Assembly (NCBI RefSeq): GCF_003096035.1
Contig: NZ_CP029186.1
Location: forward strand, 819,001-883,000
Direction: 5' to 3'
Origin: Flavobacterium album
GTDB taxonomy: Bacteria; Bacteroidota; Bacteroidia; Flavobacteriales; Flavobacteriaceae
Length of the DNA: 64,000 nt
Part shown: piece by piece, positions 7,135 through 16,794 of the stretch
Layout: each line of letters starts with the position of its first letter
Position numbering within the stretch: position 1 is the first letter of the stretch
The notes under the pieces: model-generated
The model's database searches: none
What the model was told of the DNA's origin: nothing
The model's input: only the letters and a program-made list of their open reading frames with translations
Position numbers and translations under genes: made by a program

Positions 7135-9903
7135 CTAAATTTTCTCTACAAACGGCAATTCCTTATCCAATATCTCATTGATAAGGATAATAAGCTGTGT
7201 TTTGAATTCCTCTAAAAGTTCGCTGTCTACAATGTCTTTTGAAATAGACTTATCGTAGCTGTCTTTGAACGAAAAACTCATAAACCCGTTTTTCATATTC
7301 TTGAACGATATGATGCCCGCTTCAGTTTCAAGGCCGCCTGCCTGCTGTTCGTACATAAAAACATACGTGAGCAGCTGAATGATCTTTTCGTTCTTTATAT
7401 CGCCAGAAAGGCCTTCCCAGGCTTTAAGGGTAAGGTCGCGTTTTTCTACTTTACCGGTTTTATAATCCACAATACGAAGCCTGCCGTTGCGCTCTTCGAT
7501 ACGGTCTATGTTTCCTGATATCAGTACCGGATAGGGAAGCCTGTCGTCTTCAAGCCAGCGCTCATAACGCTGCTCTAATGCACGAATCTTTACCGCATCG
7601 CCTGCCGAAAGGCCCTGCTTTTCCTGTTTCAGGAAGTTATGCACGTTGCGTTTGGCCACCTCAAAAGCCAGAAGGTTCCGGCCTTTGCGTATTTCGCCTT
7701 CTTTGTACACCAGTACAAACTGCCGCATCACCTCATCATCTACAAGGGCTGTCATGTTGTCCACATCGTGTGTGGCAAGAAATTTACCTATATAAGGCAT
7801 GTACAGGTTTTCCAACGCCCCGTGGATAATAGTACCCAATGTGTTTAGTGCGATGCTTTCCTCTACCTCTTCGGCTTCGCGGATGCGCAGTACCCTTTGG
7901 TAATAAAATTGTATCGGGTTGCGGATGTAACCCGTTAATGCCGATGGCGAAAAACCTTTTACTGTCGCGATCTCCTTAAGCCTGTCTATTACCTTTTCGG
8001 TTTTGGGAACCGTCATGGGTTCGTAGGCTTTGTCAGGAAGGTAGGCATTGTAGATACCGCTCTCCAGGTTGTGTGCAGGCTTCTTTTCTATTTCGAGCTG
8101 GGTAAGGAAACGGCTGCGTTCACCGGCATCAAGGCCTTCGCTTTCGGTATTATAGAGCAGGTACACATTCTTTGCCCGAAGCAGCAGGTGGTAAAAGTGG
8201 TAGCTGTATATGGCATCCTTTTCTTTGTAGGTAGGTAGCCCGAGTTCTCTTTTTACATCATAAGGAATAAACGAGTTTTGGCTTTTCCCTGCGGGGAATT
8301 TACCTTCGTTCATAGAGGTGATGATCACATTCTCAAAATCCAATACGCGGCTTTCCAGTACACCCATGATCTGCAGGCCGGACAGGGGTTCGCCTTCAAA
8401 CGATACCTCGGCCAGTTCGATTACCTGTTTGTAGATGGCATGGAGCACCGTGATGTTGTCCATTTGCGGATGCACTTCGTAATAATTGATGAGCTTATTG
8501 ATTACCTTAAATATAGAATACAAAAAAGCCTTGGTGATCTTGTCTTCCTCGTCATCGGTGCTGAGAAAGGATTTAAGCGACAGCAATATTTCCGACAGTC
8601 TTGCAAGTATCTGCCCCGCATTATTTTCCCATCGTTCAAACAGGAGCCTGAAAAATGGCGAAGCTTTGCCCTGTATCTGGAACAATTTGCTTAGAGAAAA
8701 GAAGGTAAAGTTATTCCGGTTGATGACTTCAACTAAATAGGCTGCGCCAGCATACGGCTCTACCAAAGGATGCGTCAGTATGTCCAGCACTTCACGGTAG
8801 TACAGCGTATAGTTCTTTTCGCTGCGGCCTATGGCATTGGTATGCAGCTTAAACAGCTTTTGTACCAGTATCTGTGCGGGGTTGTTGCGGCTGCTGTAGC
8901 CCATGGTAATATTCAGGCTGCCCACGCTTGCCGGAAGGCTGTAAAGTATCGGGATGAGCAGGTTTTCCTCGCCTAAGACCAAAGCAGTCCTGTCAAGGCT
9001 CTGCCCTTCTTTCCGGATCTGCTCCACAATCTCGCCTGCTATTTTGGCCTGCCCCACCGTTTTTGGCGTACCGATGATCTTTATGTTCTTTTGCAGGCTG
9101 AATTCATCTACAATCCATTCAAACGGCTGTGTGGTATACTGCCTCCATTCTTTTTTGAACCGGCGTATGAACAGGCCTGAGTCATGGTAAGGGTCGTTCA
9201 GGAAAGCCTGGTCGATGTCCCAATAAATCCGCGCCTGCCCTACTGACAGCAGGTGCTGTATGATTTTTTCCTCGGCGGCATTAAGGGCATTGAAACCTGC
9301 AAAGATGAGCTGCTCTTTTTTAAAAGCGTTCGAAAAATGGTTGATATTATTGACAGCCTCACGGTAAATGAGTCCCTGGTACCCGGCACCTTTAGTGAGC
9401 AGGTGAGTATAGAGCGTGTTATAATACAACGGCAGGAGCTTCCAGAATTCGAGGTAATTCCCAATCATTGTCGTCCGCTTTTCCACATCTACGGCCCAGT
9501 GCTCAATTTCCTGGATGTTTTCAAGGTAGGTAAGCACATGCCTTGGGTCGAGCAGGTAACGGTCTATCTCATTAAAATCCTGGAGCAGGGTCTTGCCCCA
9601 GTTCGCAAAGGTTTCAAAAGGCTGCTGCTTATCTTTTGGCGTAAGTTCCAGGTAAATGGTATAAAACTCAAACAACAGCTCAATAGCATCCATTGATCGT
9701 ATGCCGGCAACATCCTGTATGAAATCCTCGATACTGATGATTTCCGGCGCGAATACTGTAGCATCCAGCTGTTTTTTCAGCGCTTCTATCAAAAATACCT
9801 TAGCGCGCTTGTTGGGCAGCACAATGATGATCCCGGATAGCGCACTTCCATATTTGCCTACTAATTCACTGCTGAGCCTGTCGAGGAAAGTTACATCTGC
9901 CAT
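7135..9903 (-). CDS. AddB-like PD-(D/E)XK nuclease / inactivated helicase subunit
   Basis: 922-residue protein with a vestigial UvrD-like N-terminal region (IIIVLPNKRAKVFLIEAL, where a P-loop would be but without GKT) and a C-terminal PD-(D/E)XK nuclease. The nuclease has GTIIHGALENLY (~GxxxHxxLE) and RLRIVDYKTGKVEKRD (catalytic D and K). It fits the AddB partner of AddAB double-strand-break resection enzymes; the AddA-like gene is at 12823-15963 on the same strand with ompA and kbl between. The translation contains no cysteine at all, so the four-Cys iron-sulphur cluster that staples the AddB nuclease domain in Firmicutes is absent; the usual position reads GYIRNPIQFYYQ. The role in recombination repair is inferred. 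Confidence 0.85.
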   Translation of the reverse strand: MADVTFLDRLSSELVGKYGSALSGIIIVLPNKRAKVFLIEALKKQLDATVFAPEIISIEDFIQDVAGIRSMDAIELLFEFYTIYLELTPKDKQQPFETFANWGKTLLQDFNEIDRYLLDPRHVLTYLENIQEIEHWAVDVEKRTTMIGNYLEFWKLLPLYYNTLYTHLLTKGAGYQGLIYREAVNNINHFSNAFKKEQLIFAGFNALNAAEEKIIQHLLSVGQARIYWDIDQAFLNDPYHDSGLFIRRFKKEWRQYTTQPFEWIVDEFSLQKNIKIIGTPKTVGQAKIAGEIVEQIRKEGQSLDRTALVLGEENLLIPILYSLPASVGSLNITMGYSSRNNPAQILVQKLFKLHTNAIGRSEKNYTLYYREVLDILTHPLVEPYAGAAYLVEVINRNNFTFFSLSKLFQIQGKASPFFRLLFERWENNAGQILARLSEILLSLKSFLSTDDEEDKITKAFLYSIFKVINKLINYYEVHPQMDNITVLHAIYKQVIELAEVSFEGEPLSGLQIMGVLESRVLDFENVIITSMNEGKFPAGKSQNSFIPYDVKRELGLPTYKEKDAIYSYHFYHLLLRAKNVYLLYNTESEGLDAGERSRFLTQLEIEKKPAHNLESGIYNAYLPDKAYEPMTVPKTEKVIDRLKEIATVKGFSPSALTGYIRNPIQFYYQRVLRIREAEEVEESIALNTLGTIIHGALENLYMPYIGKFLATHDVDNMTALVDDEVMRQFVLVYKEGEIRKGRNLLAFEVAKRNVHNFLKQEKQGLSAGDAVKIRALEQRYERWLEDDRLPYPVLISGNIDRIEERNGRLRIVDYKTGKVEKRDLTLKAWEGLSGDIKNEKIIQLLTYVFMYEQQAGGLETEAGIISFKNMKNGFMSFSFKDSYDKSISKDIVDSELLEEFKTQLIILINEILDKELPFVEKI

Positions 9904-9914
9904 GGTATAAAAAT

Positions 9915-9942
9915 AAAAAAACGTCCCGATACAATCGGGACG
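9915..9942 (-). terminator. Intrinsic terminator after ompA
   Basis: CGTCCCGAT / ATCGGGACG stem (9922-9942) with a 3-nt loop and, on the minus strand, a following run of seven Ts. It separates ompA from the AddB-like gene. Confidence 0.85.
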
Positions 9943-9969
9943 CCTTTCAATTATTTTGGTTATATAAAC

Positions 9970-11358
9970 TTATTCTTTGATAAGCTTGATCTCAACCCTT
10001 CTGTTCTGTGCTTTACCGGCAGCAGTTTTGTTGGTAGCGATCGGTTTAGTTTCACCGAAACCTGTAGACATTAGCCTGTCAGCAGCTACACCGCCCTGGA
10101 TCAGGAAGTTCTTAACAGCAGCAGCCCTGTTTTCAGATAGTGTCTGGTTAAGCGCGTTGCTACCATCGCTATCAGTGTGGCCTTCGATGCTGAATTTAGC
10201 TTGTGGGTATTCTTTGAAGATCGCAAGCATAGAGTTCAGTACCGGCATAGTTTCTTCTTTAAATGTAGCTTTACCGCTGTTGAAAAGAATTGTCCTTGCA
10301 AACTCGTTAAGACGTTTGATCACTTCTTCAGTAACTTCAGGACATCCACGGTTTGCAGAAGTACCTTTTACGTTAGGGCAAAGATCGTCTTTGTCAAGTA
10401 CACCGTCGCCATCTGTATCCGGCCATGGGCATCCCATGTTTTCTTTTGGACCTGCAACTTCAGGACATTTGTCATCTTTATCAGCAAGGCCGTCACCGTC
10501 TGTATCAGGACATCCGTTGAATTCTTTAGGGCCTGCAACATCCGGACAAGAGTCGTCTTTGTTAGGTATGCCGTCACCATCTGTATCAGGACATCCCTGG
10601 AACTCAGCTACACCCACTTCGTCAGGACACTGGTCGTCTTTGTCAGGAATACCGTCACCATCGCGGTCAGGACATCCCATGAATTCTTTCGGGCCTGCTT
10701 CTGTAGGGCACTGGTCGTCTTTGTCATATATACCGTCACCGTCAGTATCTTTACCTCCAAATTTGAAAGTAAGACCTGCAAAGTGCTGTATGTGCCTTGG
10801 TACGTTAGCTTCTGCCTGATCTTCAAATGTATGCTTGTAAGTAGACTGTACTGTAAGTGCAACATTTTCTGTAAACCAGAAGTTGATACCAACACCACCG
10901 TTTACAGTACCGTTACCTTTGCTGTCAAGCCATGTGTAACCTCCACCTAAGTGAACGTACGGGTTGAACCAGCTTTTGTTCAAAAAGCCATATTTGATCA
11001 TACCATCAAGGCCGTAGTAAGTAAGGTCGCCCGGATTGGTTGTCATGTAATCCTGAGTTCCCGGAGTACGTGTAACCAGTTTGTCGATTTTGTTTACCGA
11101 ACCGGTAAGGCCGATTGAAAAGCCATCGCCTACGTGCCTTGACACATTAATGTACGATATAGATGGAAGAATGTTCCAGCTTTCCTTAAATTTGAAATAG
11201 TGGCTAAATTGGTCTTCAAATTTTGAAGCAGCACCGAAACGTGTGCTTACTGCATTGACACCAAATTGGATAGCCCAAGGGTTGTCTTCGTCCTGCGCCT
11301 GGGCGTTCAGACCCAAAGCCAACAGAGCAGCTAAGAATAGTTTGTTAAGATGTCTCAT
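9970..11358 (-). CDS. OmpA-family outer membrane protein with thrombospondin type 3 repeats
   Basis: 462 residues. A signal peptide ([21 protein letters not shown]) is followed by a beta-barrel of about 190 residues ending in [10 protein letters not shown]. Next come five calcium-binding TSP3 repeats of the DTDGDGIxDKDDxCP type (about 215-345), then a C-terminal OmpA peptidoglycan-binding domain ([24 protein letters not shown]). The barrel anchors it in the outer membrane and the acidic stalk holds the peptidoglycan-binding domain in the periplasm, as in OprF-like proteins. A strong promoter lies just upstream and a terminator downstream, so it is an independent, probably highly expressed unit. 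The repetitive DNA of the stalk gives long antisense reading frames that are not genes. Confidence 0.95.
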   Translation of the reverse strand: MRHLNKLFLAALLALGLNAQAQDEDNPWAIQFGVNAVSTRFGAASKFEDQFSHYFKFKESWNILPSISYINVSRHVGDGFSIGLTGSVNKIDKLVTRTPGTQDYMTTNPGDLTYYGLDGMIKYGFLNKSWFNPYVHLGGGYTWLDSKGNGTVNGGVGINFWFTENVALTVQSTYKHTFEDQAEANVPRHIQHFAGLTFKFGGKDTDGDGIYDKDDQCPTEAGPKEFMGCPDRDGDGIPDKDDQCPDEVGVAEFQGCPDTDGDGIPNKDDSCPDVAGPKEFNGCPDTDGDGLADKDDKCPEVAGPKENMGCPWPDTDGDGVLDKDDLCPNVKGTSANRGCPEVTEEVIKRLNEFARTILFNSGKATFKEETMPVLNSMLAIFKEYPQAKFSIEGHTDSDGSNALNQTLSENRAAAVKNFLIQGGVAADRLMSTGFGETKPIATNKTAAGKAQNRRVEIKLIKE

Positions 11359-11394
11359 ACTTTTTTTGTTTTAATTACGAAAGGTTATATAGGA

Positions 11395-11424
11395 CAAATT
11401 TACTGTGTTAAAGTATAACAGCAA
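11395..11424 (-). promoter_or_regulatory. Promoter of ompA
   Basis: Minus strand TTG (11424-11422), 19-nt spacer and TAAATTTG (11402-11395), a perfect match to the Bacteroidota -33/-7 consensus. The ATG at 11358 is about 30 nt past the expected start site. Confidence 0.75.
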
Positions 11425-11468
11425 AACCTTTTATTAATAATTATCTTACTAATACGCCTAAATTGTAG

Positions 11469-12662
11469 TTAAATCACTGTTAAAGCTTTGCCAACTTCGG
11501 TAAAGGCCGTAATGGCTTTATCCAGATGTTCCTGAGTATGAGCAGCTGACAGCTGTACCCTTATCCTTGCTTTTCCTTTTGGCACCACAGGAAAGAAAAA
11601 TCCTATTACGTAAATCCCTTTCTTCAATAGCTCATCAGCCATGGTTTGGGATAGCTTGGCATCATACAGCATTACCGGTACAATAGCCGAATCGCCGTCG
11701 ATAATATCGAAGCCTGCTTTTTTCATACCTTCCTTAAAGTAATTGGTATTCCATTCCAGCTTGTCCCGTAACGAAGTATCTTTCTTAAGCAGTTCGAACA
11801 CCTTTATAGATGCACCCACGATAGCCGGGGCAAGGGAGTTGGAGAACAGATACGGGCGCGAGCGCTGCCTCAATATTTCGATGATTTCTTTTTTGCCTGT
11901 AGTATAACCGCCCATTGCGCCGCCCAGCGCTTTGCCCAGCGTACCGGTAATGATATCTACACGGCCCATTACGCCTTTCGCCTCCAGCGTACCTTTTCCT
12001 GTAGCACCTATGAAGCCTGCCGCATGGCATTCGTCTACCATTACCATGGCATCATATTTATCGGCAAGGTCGCATATTTTGTCCAACGGGGCCACCAGCC
12101 CGTCCATAGAGAACACCCCATCGGTCACAATGATCTTAAAGCGCCTGCCTTCCTCATTGGCTTTTATCAGCTGCTCTTCCAGCTCCTGCATGTTGCTGTT
12201 CTCATAACGGTAACGCGCCGCCTTGCACAAACGCACACCATCGATGATTGAGGCATGGTTAAGGCTGTCTGAGATAATGGCATCCTCTTCGCCCAGCAAA
12301 GGTTCGAACACACCGCCATTGGCATCAAAAGCCGCGGCATATAATATAGTATCTTCGGTTCCATAGAAATCGGCAATGGCTTTCTCAAGGTTTTTGTGGA
12401 TATCCTGAGTGCCACAAATGAAGCGCACCGACGACATCCCGAAACCGTGGGTATCCATCGCGTCTTTAGCTGCCTGTATCACTTCCGGGTGCGATGACAG
12501 CCCCAGGTAGTTATTGGCGCAGAAGTTAAGGACGGTCTGCCCGCTGTCGAGTGTTATCTCCGCACCCTGAGGCGAAGCGATTATCCTTTCTTTTTTGTAA
12601 AGGCCGTTCTCTTTGATGGATTCAAGTTCTTCGGAGAGATGTTGTTTAATTTTTCCGTACAT
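11469..12662 (-). CDS. kbl: Glycine C-acetyltransferase (2-amino-3-ketobutyrate CoA ligase)
   Basis: 397-residue PLP enzyme of the alpha-oxoamine synthase family. It interconverts glycine plus acetyl-CoA with 2-amino-3-oxobutyrate plus CoA in threonine breakdown. Landmarks are [45 protein letters not shown] and the PLP-binding Lys244 in [15 protein letters not shown]. The close match to E. coli Kbl throughout, including the length, supports this over the related serine palmitoyltransferase or BioF, though these share the fold. A partner threonine dehydrogenase is not in the window. Its leader carries repeat A3 about 70-120 bp upstream of the start. Confidence 0.9.
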   Translation of the reverse strand: MYGKIKQHLSEELESIKENGLYKKERIIASPQGAEITLDSGQTVLNFCANNYLGLSSHPEVIQAAKDAMDTHGFGMSSVRFICGTQDIHKNLEKAIADFYGTEDTILYAAAFDANGGVFEPLLGEEDAIISDSLNHASIIDGVRLCKAARYRYENSNMQELEEQLIKANEEGRRFKIIVTDGVFSMDGLVAPLDKICDLADKYDAMVMVDECHAAGFIGATGKGTLEAKGVMGRVDIITGTLGKALGGAMGGYTTGKKEIIEILRQRSRPYLFSNSLAPAIVGASIKVFELLKKDTSLRDKLEWNTNYFKEGMKKAGFDIIDGDSAIVPVMLYDAKLSQTMADELLKKGIYVIGFFFPVVPKGKARIRVQLSAAHTQEHLDKAITAFTEVGKALTVI

Positions 12663-12737
12663 TTTATGTTGTTTAGTTTGTTTGTTATTCTCTGTGCGTT
12701 ACATATGGAGCAACTAACTTTACCCAATGCCGCTTAA

Positions 12738-12785
12738 TCCTCTCCCCCGACCCCTCTCCCAAGGAGAGGGGAGCGAGACGTGCCG
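12738..12785 (+). repeat. Family A hairpin repeat (copy A3)
   Basis: CCTCTCCCCCGA lead, CCCTCTCC / GGAGAGGG hairpin (12752-12770) and a GAGCGAGACGTGCCG tail. It sits between the AddA-like gene and kbl, within the likely kbl leader. Confidence 0.7.
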
Positions 12786-12822
12786 ACCTTGCGTTTTATG
12801 CAAATTTATCAATTACTTTTTG

Positions 12823-15800
12823 CTATGAAACTTCTATTATTGAAATTCCTTCACCTATATATACAAGCGCTTTCTTAACCACTTCGAGTCCCATTGCTTC
12901 AAGTGATCTTTGGTAATCGGCCAACTGCCTTTCATATTTCGGCATGTGTACCCCCGTTTTATAATCCAGCAGCCATGCTTTGCCATCGCGTACCGCTACC
13001 CTGTCGGGTTTTATGGTGGAGGTGCCTTTGCTGATGATGCTCTGTTCGCTGAATATCTCCATGCCGTCTGCAAAGAAGTCTGCGAGTTCGGGGTGGTAGA
13101 TGACTTCCCTTAGCATGGTTGCCACATCTTCCGACTGCGAATGCACGATCAGGCCTTCTTCGACTGCTTTCATGACAGCAAGGGGGATATCGTTCCCTGT
13201 TTTCACAAAGGATAATATTTCGTGCATTACGTTACCAAACTCAATTGCCATCAGCTGCGTAGTGCCCCACATGAGTGATTCGCGCTGCGCGATCTTTACA
13301 GCGCGGGGGTTAAAGCGTTCCCGAACCACTTTTATCGTCTGCTGTGGTTCGACATAGTCTTCCTCTTTTGATAATTTCTCAGGGCTCCCGAAACTATATT
13401 CCGCAATACGGTTATCGAACACGCCCTTATCTATAAGGTATTTTATAAAATAAGAGGACATGTTATTGGTTAGCTCGCCCCTTGAGGTAAAGTTCCTATT
13501 GGATATAATGAACAGCTGCTCTTCGGCACGGGTAAGCGCTACATATAATATATTGATATTGTCCAGCAGTTCTTCCTGCGATTTTACCAGGTACATCTCG
13601 GCGGCCTTTTCACCATATTCGGCTACGGCCCTGCTGCTGTCTATTAGCGCTTTCTGGAATTCGAATGTATCGTCATCCAGTTCCAGCCAGAGCTTGTCAC
13701 GGCGGGCACGGGCATAGTCTTCTTCGGCAAAGGGGAAAATGACCACCGGGAATTCCAGCCCTTTGGATTTGTGAATCGTCATGATGCGTACGGCATCGTT
13801 GCCTTCCGGCGATGGTATGCTGAATTTGGAACCGTTATTATCCCAGTATTCCAAAAAATCTGAAATGCCCGATTGCGTACGGATATCCCTTTCCAAAACC
13901 AGGTCGAGAAAGTATTGCACATAACTCTGGTTGCTCTTTTCTTTAATGAAGGCATCCACTATAGTTTCCACGGCTTCATAAAGCGACCGTTTCCTGCAAT
14001 TTTTGAAGGATATATGTATACCATGCGCGCCCAGCCAGTTTTCGAGGGTTTCCTCATCGGGCTGCTGCATGCCTTCGGCAACAAAGTCGTGCACACCCAT
14101 GCTGTGGCTTTGCGTGGCCGCGGCAAAATACAGGAAGTAGGCCTTGGCCTCTATATTGGCATTGCTTTTCAGGTAGCGCAGCAGGCTGATGATGAGCTTC
14201 ACCTCTGTAGCATTCTCTATCAGCAATGTTTCGGATGAAAGTATGGGCACCGCGTTTTCGGTCAGGTAATTGGCCAGCAAAATACCCGGCTGCCTCCTTC
14301 GCGTTAGTAATACAATGTCCTTGTACTGAAAGCCACGGGTGCGTAGTTTTTCTATGGTTGCCAGCGTTGCCTTCAGGTACAATTCGTTTTTATCGATCTC
14401 TTCTTCCGGGTCCTGCTGTATCTTAGGCAGGAACGAAATATTCACATAGCCGCCTTTTTTGGTGTTGTAACCCTGCGTGCTGCCGGCATACATGGCTTTG
14501 TAATCCTCATTTTCGAATTCGCCTGAAAGGAATGAAAAGAAATCGTTATTAAAATCGATGACCTCGCTGAAGCTCCTGTAATTGTTACCTAATTCGATGC
14601 GGGCATAGTCCGGGTTGGAAAACGGGTTATGGCCTTTACCCAGCTCAATGAACTGTTCGGCCTTCCCGCCCCGCCAGCGGTAAATGGACTGCTTGGGATC
14701 GCCCACGATCATCAGCGAGCCTTTTATGCCCTGCAGGTCTTCGGATGCAAGGGAATTATCGATAAGCGGAATAAGGTTGTGCCACTGCATTTGCGAGGTA
14801 TCCTGAAACTCATCGATAAAAAAGTGGCGGTACCGCTCCCCCAGCCTTTCGTAAATAAACGGGGCCGGCTGGTTTTGTATTTCCTTATGGATAATAGCAT
14901 TGAACTCGGATATCGAAAGCACGTTCTGCTCCTTCTGGATGCGCTCCAGTTCCTGCCCAATGGAATTGAGCAGTGACAGCGGCGTAATATTCTTCAGGAA
15001 TGCATTGTAGAAATTGCGCTTCTCGTAATTCTTATACGACTTTTCGAGCAGCGACAGCAAATCGGGCAATAGTGCATCTATAAGCCCGCGATCTTTAGCC
15101 GTTTTATTTATCTGGACATCTTCAACGGCGTAGTATTTTTTGTGGGTGCTGTTGAGCGTGCCTTCTTTTATATAATTAATGTGGTTCGGGAAAGTGCCGC
15201 GCGAAAATGATGCAGGGTCGATACCGCTGCTTTCCAACATCCCGGCCATTTTTTCCCCCAACTCCCTGCATTCTTTTTCCAGCACCGTAATGGTTTCCTT
15301 CAGCTTTTCCCTGATGAAAAGAAATTCCTCAATAGATTTATCTTTAAACTGGTGCAGTTCGTTTCGGTTGTTCTCATCAATGAGCAGCCTTCCCGTTTCA
15401 AAAAGCTCATGGGTCACATCCCAGCTTTTGTCGTTGTCGGTCTTATCAAGTGAAAAATCGACCAGCAGCTGCGTCAGTACCTCATTCTCCCCCGCTTTGG
15501 ATATAATGGCATCTACGGCTTCCCGAAGGAGGATGTCGGTTTCGAGCGACACATCAAAAGTCAGCGATAAATTCAGGTCGTGCGCAAAAGCCCGTATCAC
15601 TTTATGGGTAAACCTGTCGATGGTAGAAATATCAAACGAGGCGTAGTTATGGATGATATTCTTAATGATGGCGCGTGCCTTGTCTTTTATGGTAGCAAGC
15701 GAAAGCCCCGTCTCTTTGGAAAGTTCCTTCATCAGCGCTTCGGCCCTTTCGCCGGGCTCGTCTTTCGCAAAATCGGAAAGATTCAGGATGATGCGCCCCT

Positions 15801-15963
15801 TCATTTCCTCGACCGCTTTGTTGGTAAACGTTATGGCAAGTATCCTGCGGTAGGCATCATCAGTAGGAGCCTGCAGCAATATGCTCAGGTATTCCTTTAC
15901 CAGCATATAGGTTTTGCCCGAACCGGCAGAAGCGTTATATATAGAAAATGCAGTTTTTGCCAC
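12823..15963 (-). CDS. AddA-like UvrD/Rep-family helicase-nuclease
   Basis: 1046-residue superfamily 1A helicase fused to a PD-(D/E)XK nuclease. Motif I is NASAGSGKTYML (residues 10-21), Walker B FFIDEFQDTSQM, motif III GDPKQSIYRWRGG, motif V MTIHKSKGLEFPVV, and motif VI LYVALTRAEEQLF. The C-terminal nuclease shows FGNVMHEILSF and RDGKAWLLDYKTG. This is the AddA arrangement: a 3'-5' helicase with one nuclease site, acting with the AddB-like protein at 7135-9903 on broken DNA ends. The only good start is GTG at 15963, giving MAKTAFSIYNAS directly before the P-loop, as in homologues. It is divergent from the superoxide dismutase gene. Confidence 0.9.
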   Translation of the reverse strand: MAKTAFSIYNASAGSGKTYMLVKEYLSILLQAPTDDAYRRILAITFTNKAVEEMKGRIILNLSDFAKDEPGERAEALMKELSKETGLSLATIKDKARAIIKNIIHNYASFDISTIDRFTHKVIRAFAHDLNLSLTFDVSLETDILLREAVDAIISKAGENEVLTQLLVDFSLDKTDNDKSWDVTHELFETGRLLIDENNRNELHQFKDKSIEEFLFIREKLKETITVLEKECRELGEKMAGMLESSGIDPASFSRGTFPNHINYIKEGTLNSTHKKYYAVEDVQINKTAKDRGLIDALLPDLLSLLEKSYKNYEKRNFYNAFLKNITPLSLLNSIGQELERIQKEQNVLSISEFNAIIHKEIQNQPAPFIYERLGERYRHFFIDEFQDTSQMQWHNLIPLIDNSLASEDLQGIKGSLMIVGDPKQSIYRWRGGKAEQFIELGKGHNPFSNPDYARIELGNNYRSFSEVIDFNNDFFSFLSGEFENEDYKAMYAGSTQGYNTKKGGYVNISFLPKIQQDPEEEIDKNELYLKATLATIEKLRTRGFQYKDIVLLTRRRQPGILLANYLTENAVPILSSETLLIENATEVKLIISLLRYLKSNANIEAKAYFLYFAAATQSHSMGVHDFVAEGMQQPDEETLENWLGAHGIHISFKNCRKRSLYEAVETIVDAFIKEKSNQSYVQYFLDLVLERDIRTQSGISDFLEYWDNNGSKFSIPSPEGNDAVRIMTIHKSKGLEFPVVIFPFAEEDYARARRDKLWLELDDDTFEFQKALIDSSRAVAEYGEKAAEMYLVKSQEELLDNINILYVALTRAEEQLFIISNRNFTSRGELTNNMSSYFIKYLIDKGVFDNRIAEYSFGSPEKLSKEEDYVEPQQTIKVVRERFNPRAVKIAQRESLMWGTTQLMAIEFGNVMHEILSFVKTGNDIPLAVMKAVEEGLIVHSQSEDVATMLREVIYHPELADFFADGMEIFSEQSIISKGTSTIKPDRVAVRDGKAWLLDYKTGVHMPKYERQLADYQRSLEAMGLEVVKKALVYIGEGISIIEVS

Positions 15964-16084
15964 TTAAAATGAAGGGTTTATAATCCGGGAAACTAAATTA
16001 TCACAAATTCTTAGTTTATGTGAAGCTATAAATCTGTAAATTTGGATTTAAAATTAGTACTAATCTTTTAAATATACCTGTATT

Positions 16085-16693
16085 ATGGCATTTGAATTAC
16101 CAAAACTTCCTTACGCCTATGATGCCCTGGAGCCGCACATTGATGCCCGCACCATGGAAATTCACCATACCAAGCACCACAACGCTTATACAACCAACCT
16201 TAATGCAGCTATTGCCGGCACCGACCTGGAAGGCAAAACCATAGAGAATATCCTTATCAACCTTGACATGTCCAACAAGCCGGTGAGGAATAATGGCGGT
16301 GGCTATTATAACCACAACCTGTTCTGGACGATACTTTCGCCAAAAGGCGGAGGCGAGCCTACAGGCGAACTTGAAGAAGCTATAGACAAGGCTTTCGGCT
16401 CGTTTGAAGAGTTCAAAGCTAAATTCGCTAAAGCTGCGGCTACACAATTCGGTTCCGGATGGGCATGGCTTTGCGTACAGAAAGGCGGCAAGCTTGATAT
16501 TTGCGCGACACCTAACCAGGACAACCCGCTAATGCCGGAAGTAGGCTGTGGCGGCACGCCGATACTTGGTCTTGACGTGTGGGAACATGCTTACTACCTC
16601 AACTACCAGAACAGGAGGCCTGATTATATCGAGGCTTTCTTCAGCCTGATAAACTGGGAAGAAGTGGCAAGACGTTATGCTACTGAGAAATAA
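16085..16693 (+). CDS. Superoxide dismutase, Mn/Fe family (likely Mn)
   Basis: 202 residues, converting superoxide to oxygen and hydrogen peroxide. Metal ligands are His27 (MEIHHTKHH), His77 ([11 protein letters not shown]), Asp164 and His168 ([14 protein letters not shown]). Gln145 in TPNQDNPLM is the outer-sphere glutamine position of Mn enzymes, whereas Fe enzymes carry it near residue 70; hence Mn is favoured, but cambialism is common in this phylum. There is no signal peptide, so it is cytosolic. A TAAATTTG box at 16037-16044 may be the -7 element. The gene ends with its own terminator and is probably monocistronic. Because the metal is uncertain, neither sodA nor sodB is assigned. Confidence 0.94.
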   Translation: MAFELPKLPYAYDALEPHIDARTMEIHHTKHHNAYTTNLNAAIAGTDLEGKTIENILINLDMSNKPVRNNGGGYYNHNLFWTILSPKGGGEPTGELEEAIDKAFGSFEEFKAKFAKAAATQFGSGWAWLCVQKGGKLDICATPNQDNPLMPEVGCGGTPILGLDVWEHAYYLNYQNRRPDYIEAFFSLINWEEVARRYATEK

Positions 16694-16713
16694 TCTTTCA
16701 ATTTATATATGAG

Positions 16714-16740
16714 ACGGGCTCCAGAAGGTGCCCGTTTTTT
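16714..16740 (+). terminator. Intrinsic terminator after superoxide dismutase
   Basis: ACGGGC / GCCCGT stem closed by a 10-nt loop region and followed by six Ts, 20 bp past the stop codon. Confidence 0.8.
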
Positions 16741-16794
16741 CATTTAATCCTATTTATTTTAATTACTTTCGGATTATAAAACCGACATTTAATT

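Noticed and set aside
10368..10760. Regularly spaced similar sequences resembling a CRISPR-like array
   Set aside because: They are codons of the five TSP3 calcium-binding repeats in the OmpA-family gene; spacing follows the protein repeat and all copies lie in one reading frame.
9977..10950. Long reading frames antisense to ompA (280 and 257 codons)
   Set aside because: They arise from the repetitive, biased codons of the TSP3 stalk. They have no start signals and their translations are Ser/Pro- or Val/Arg-rich without any domain.
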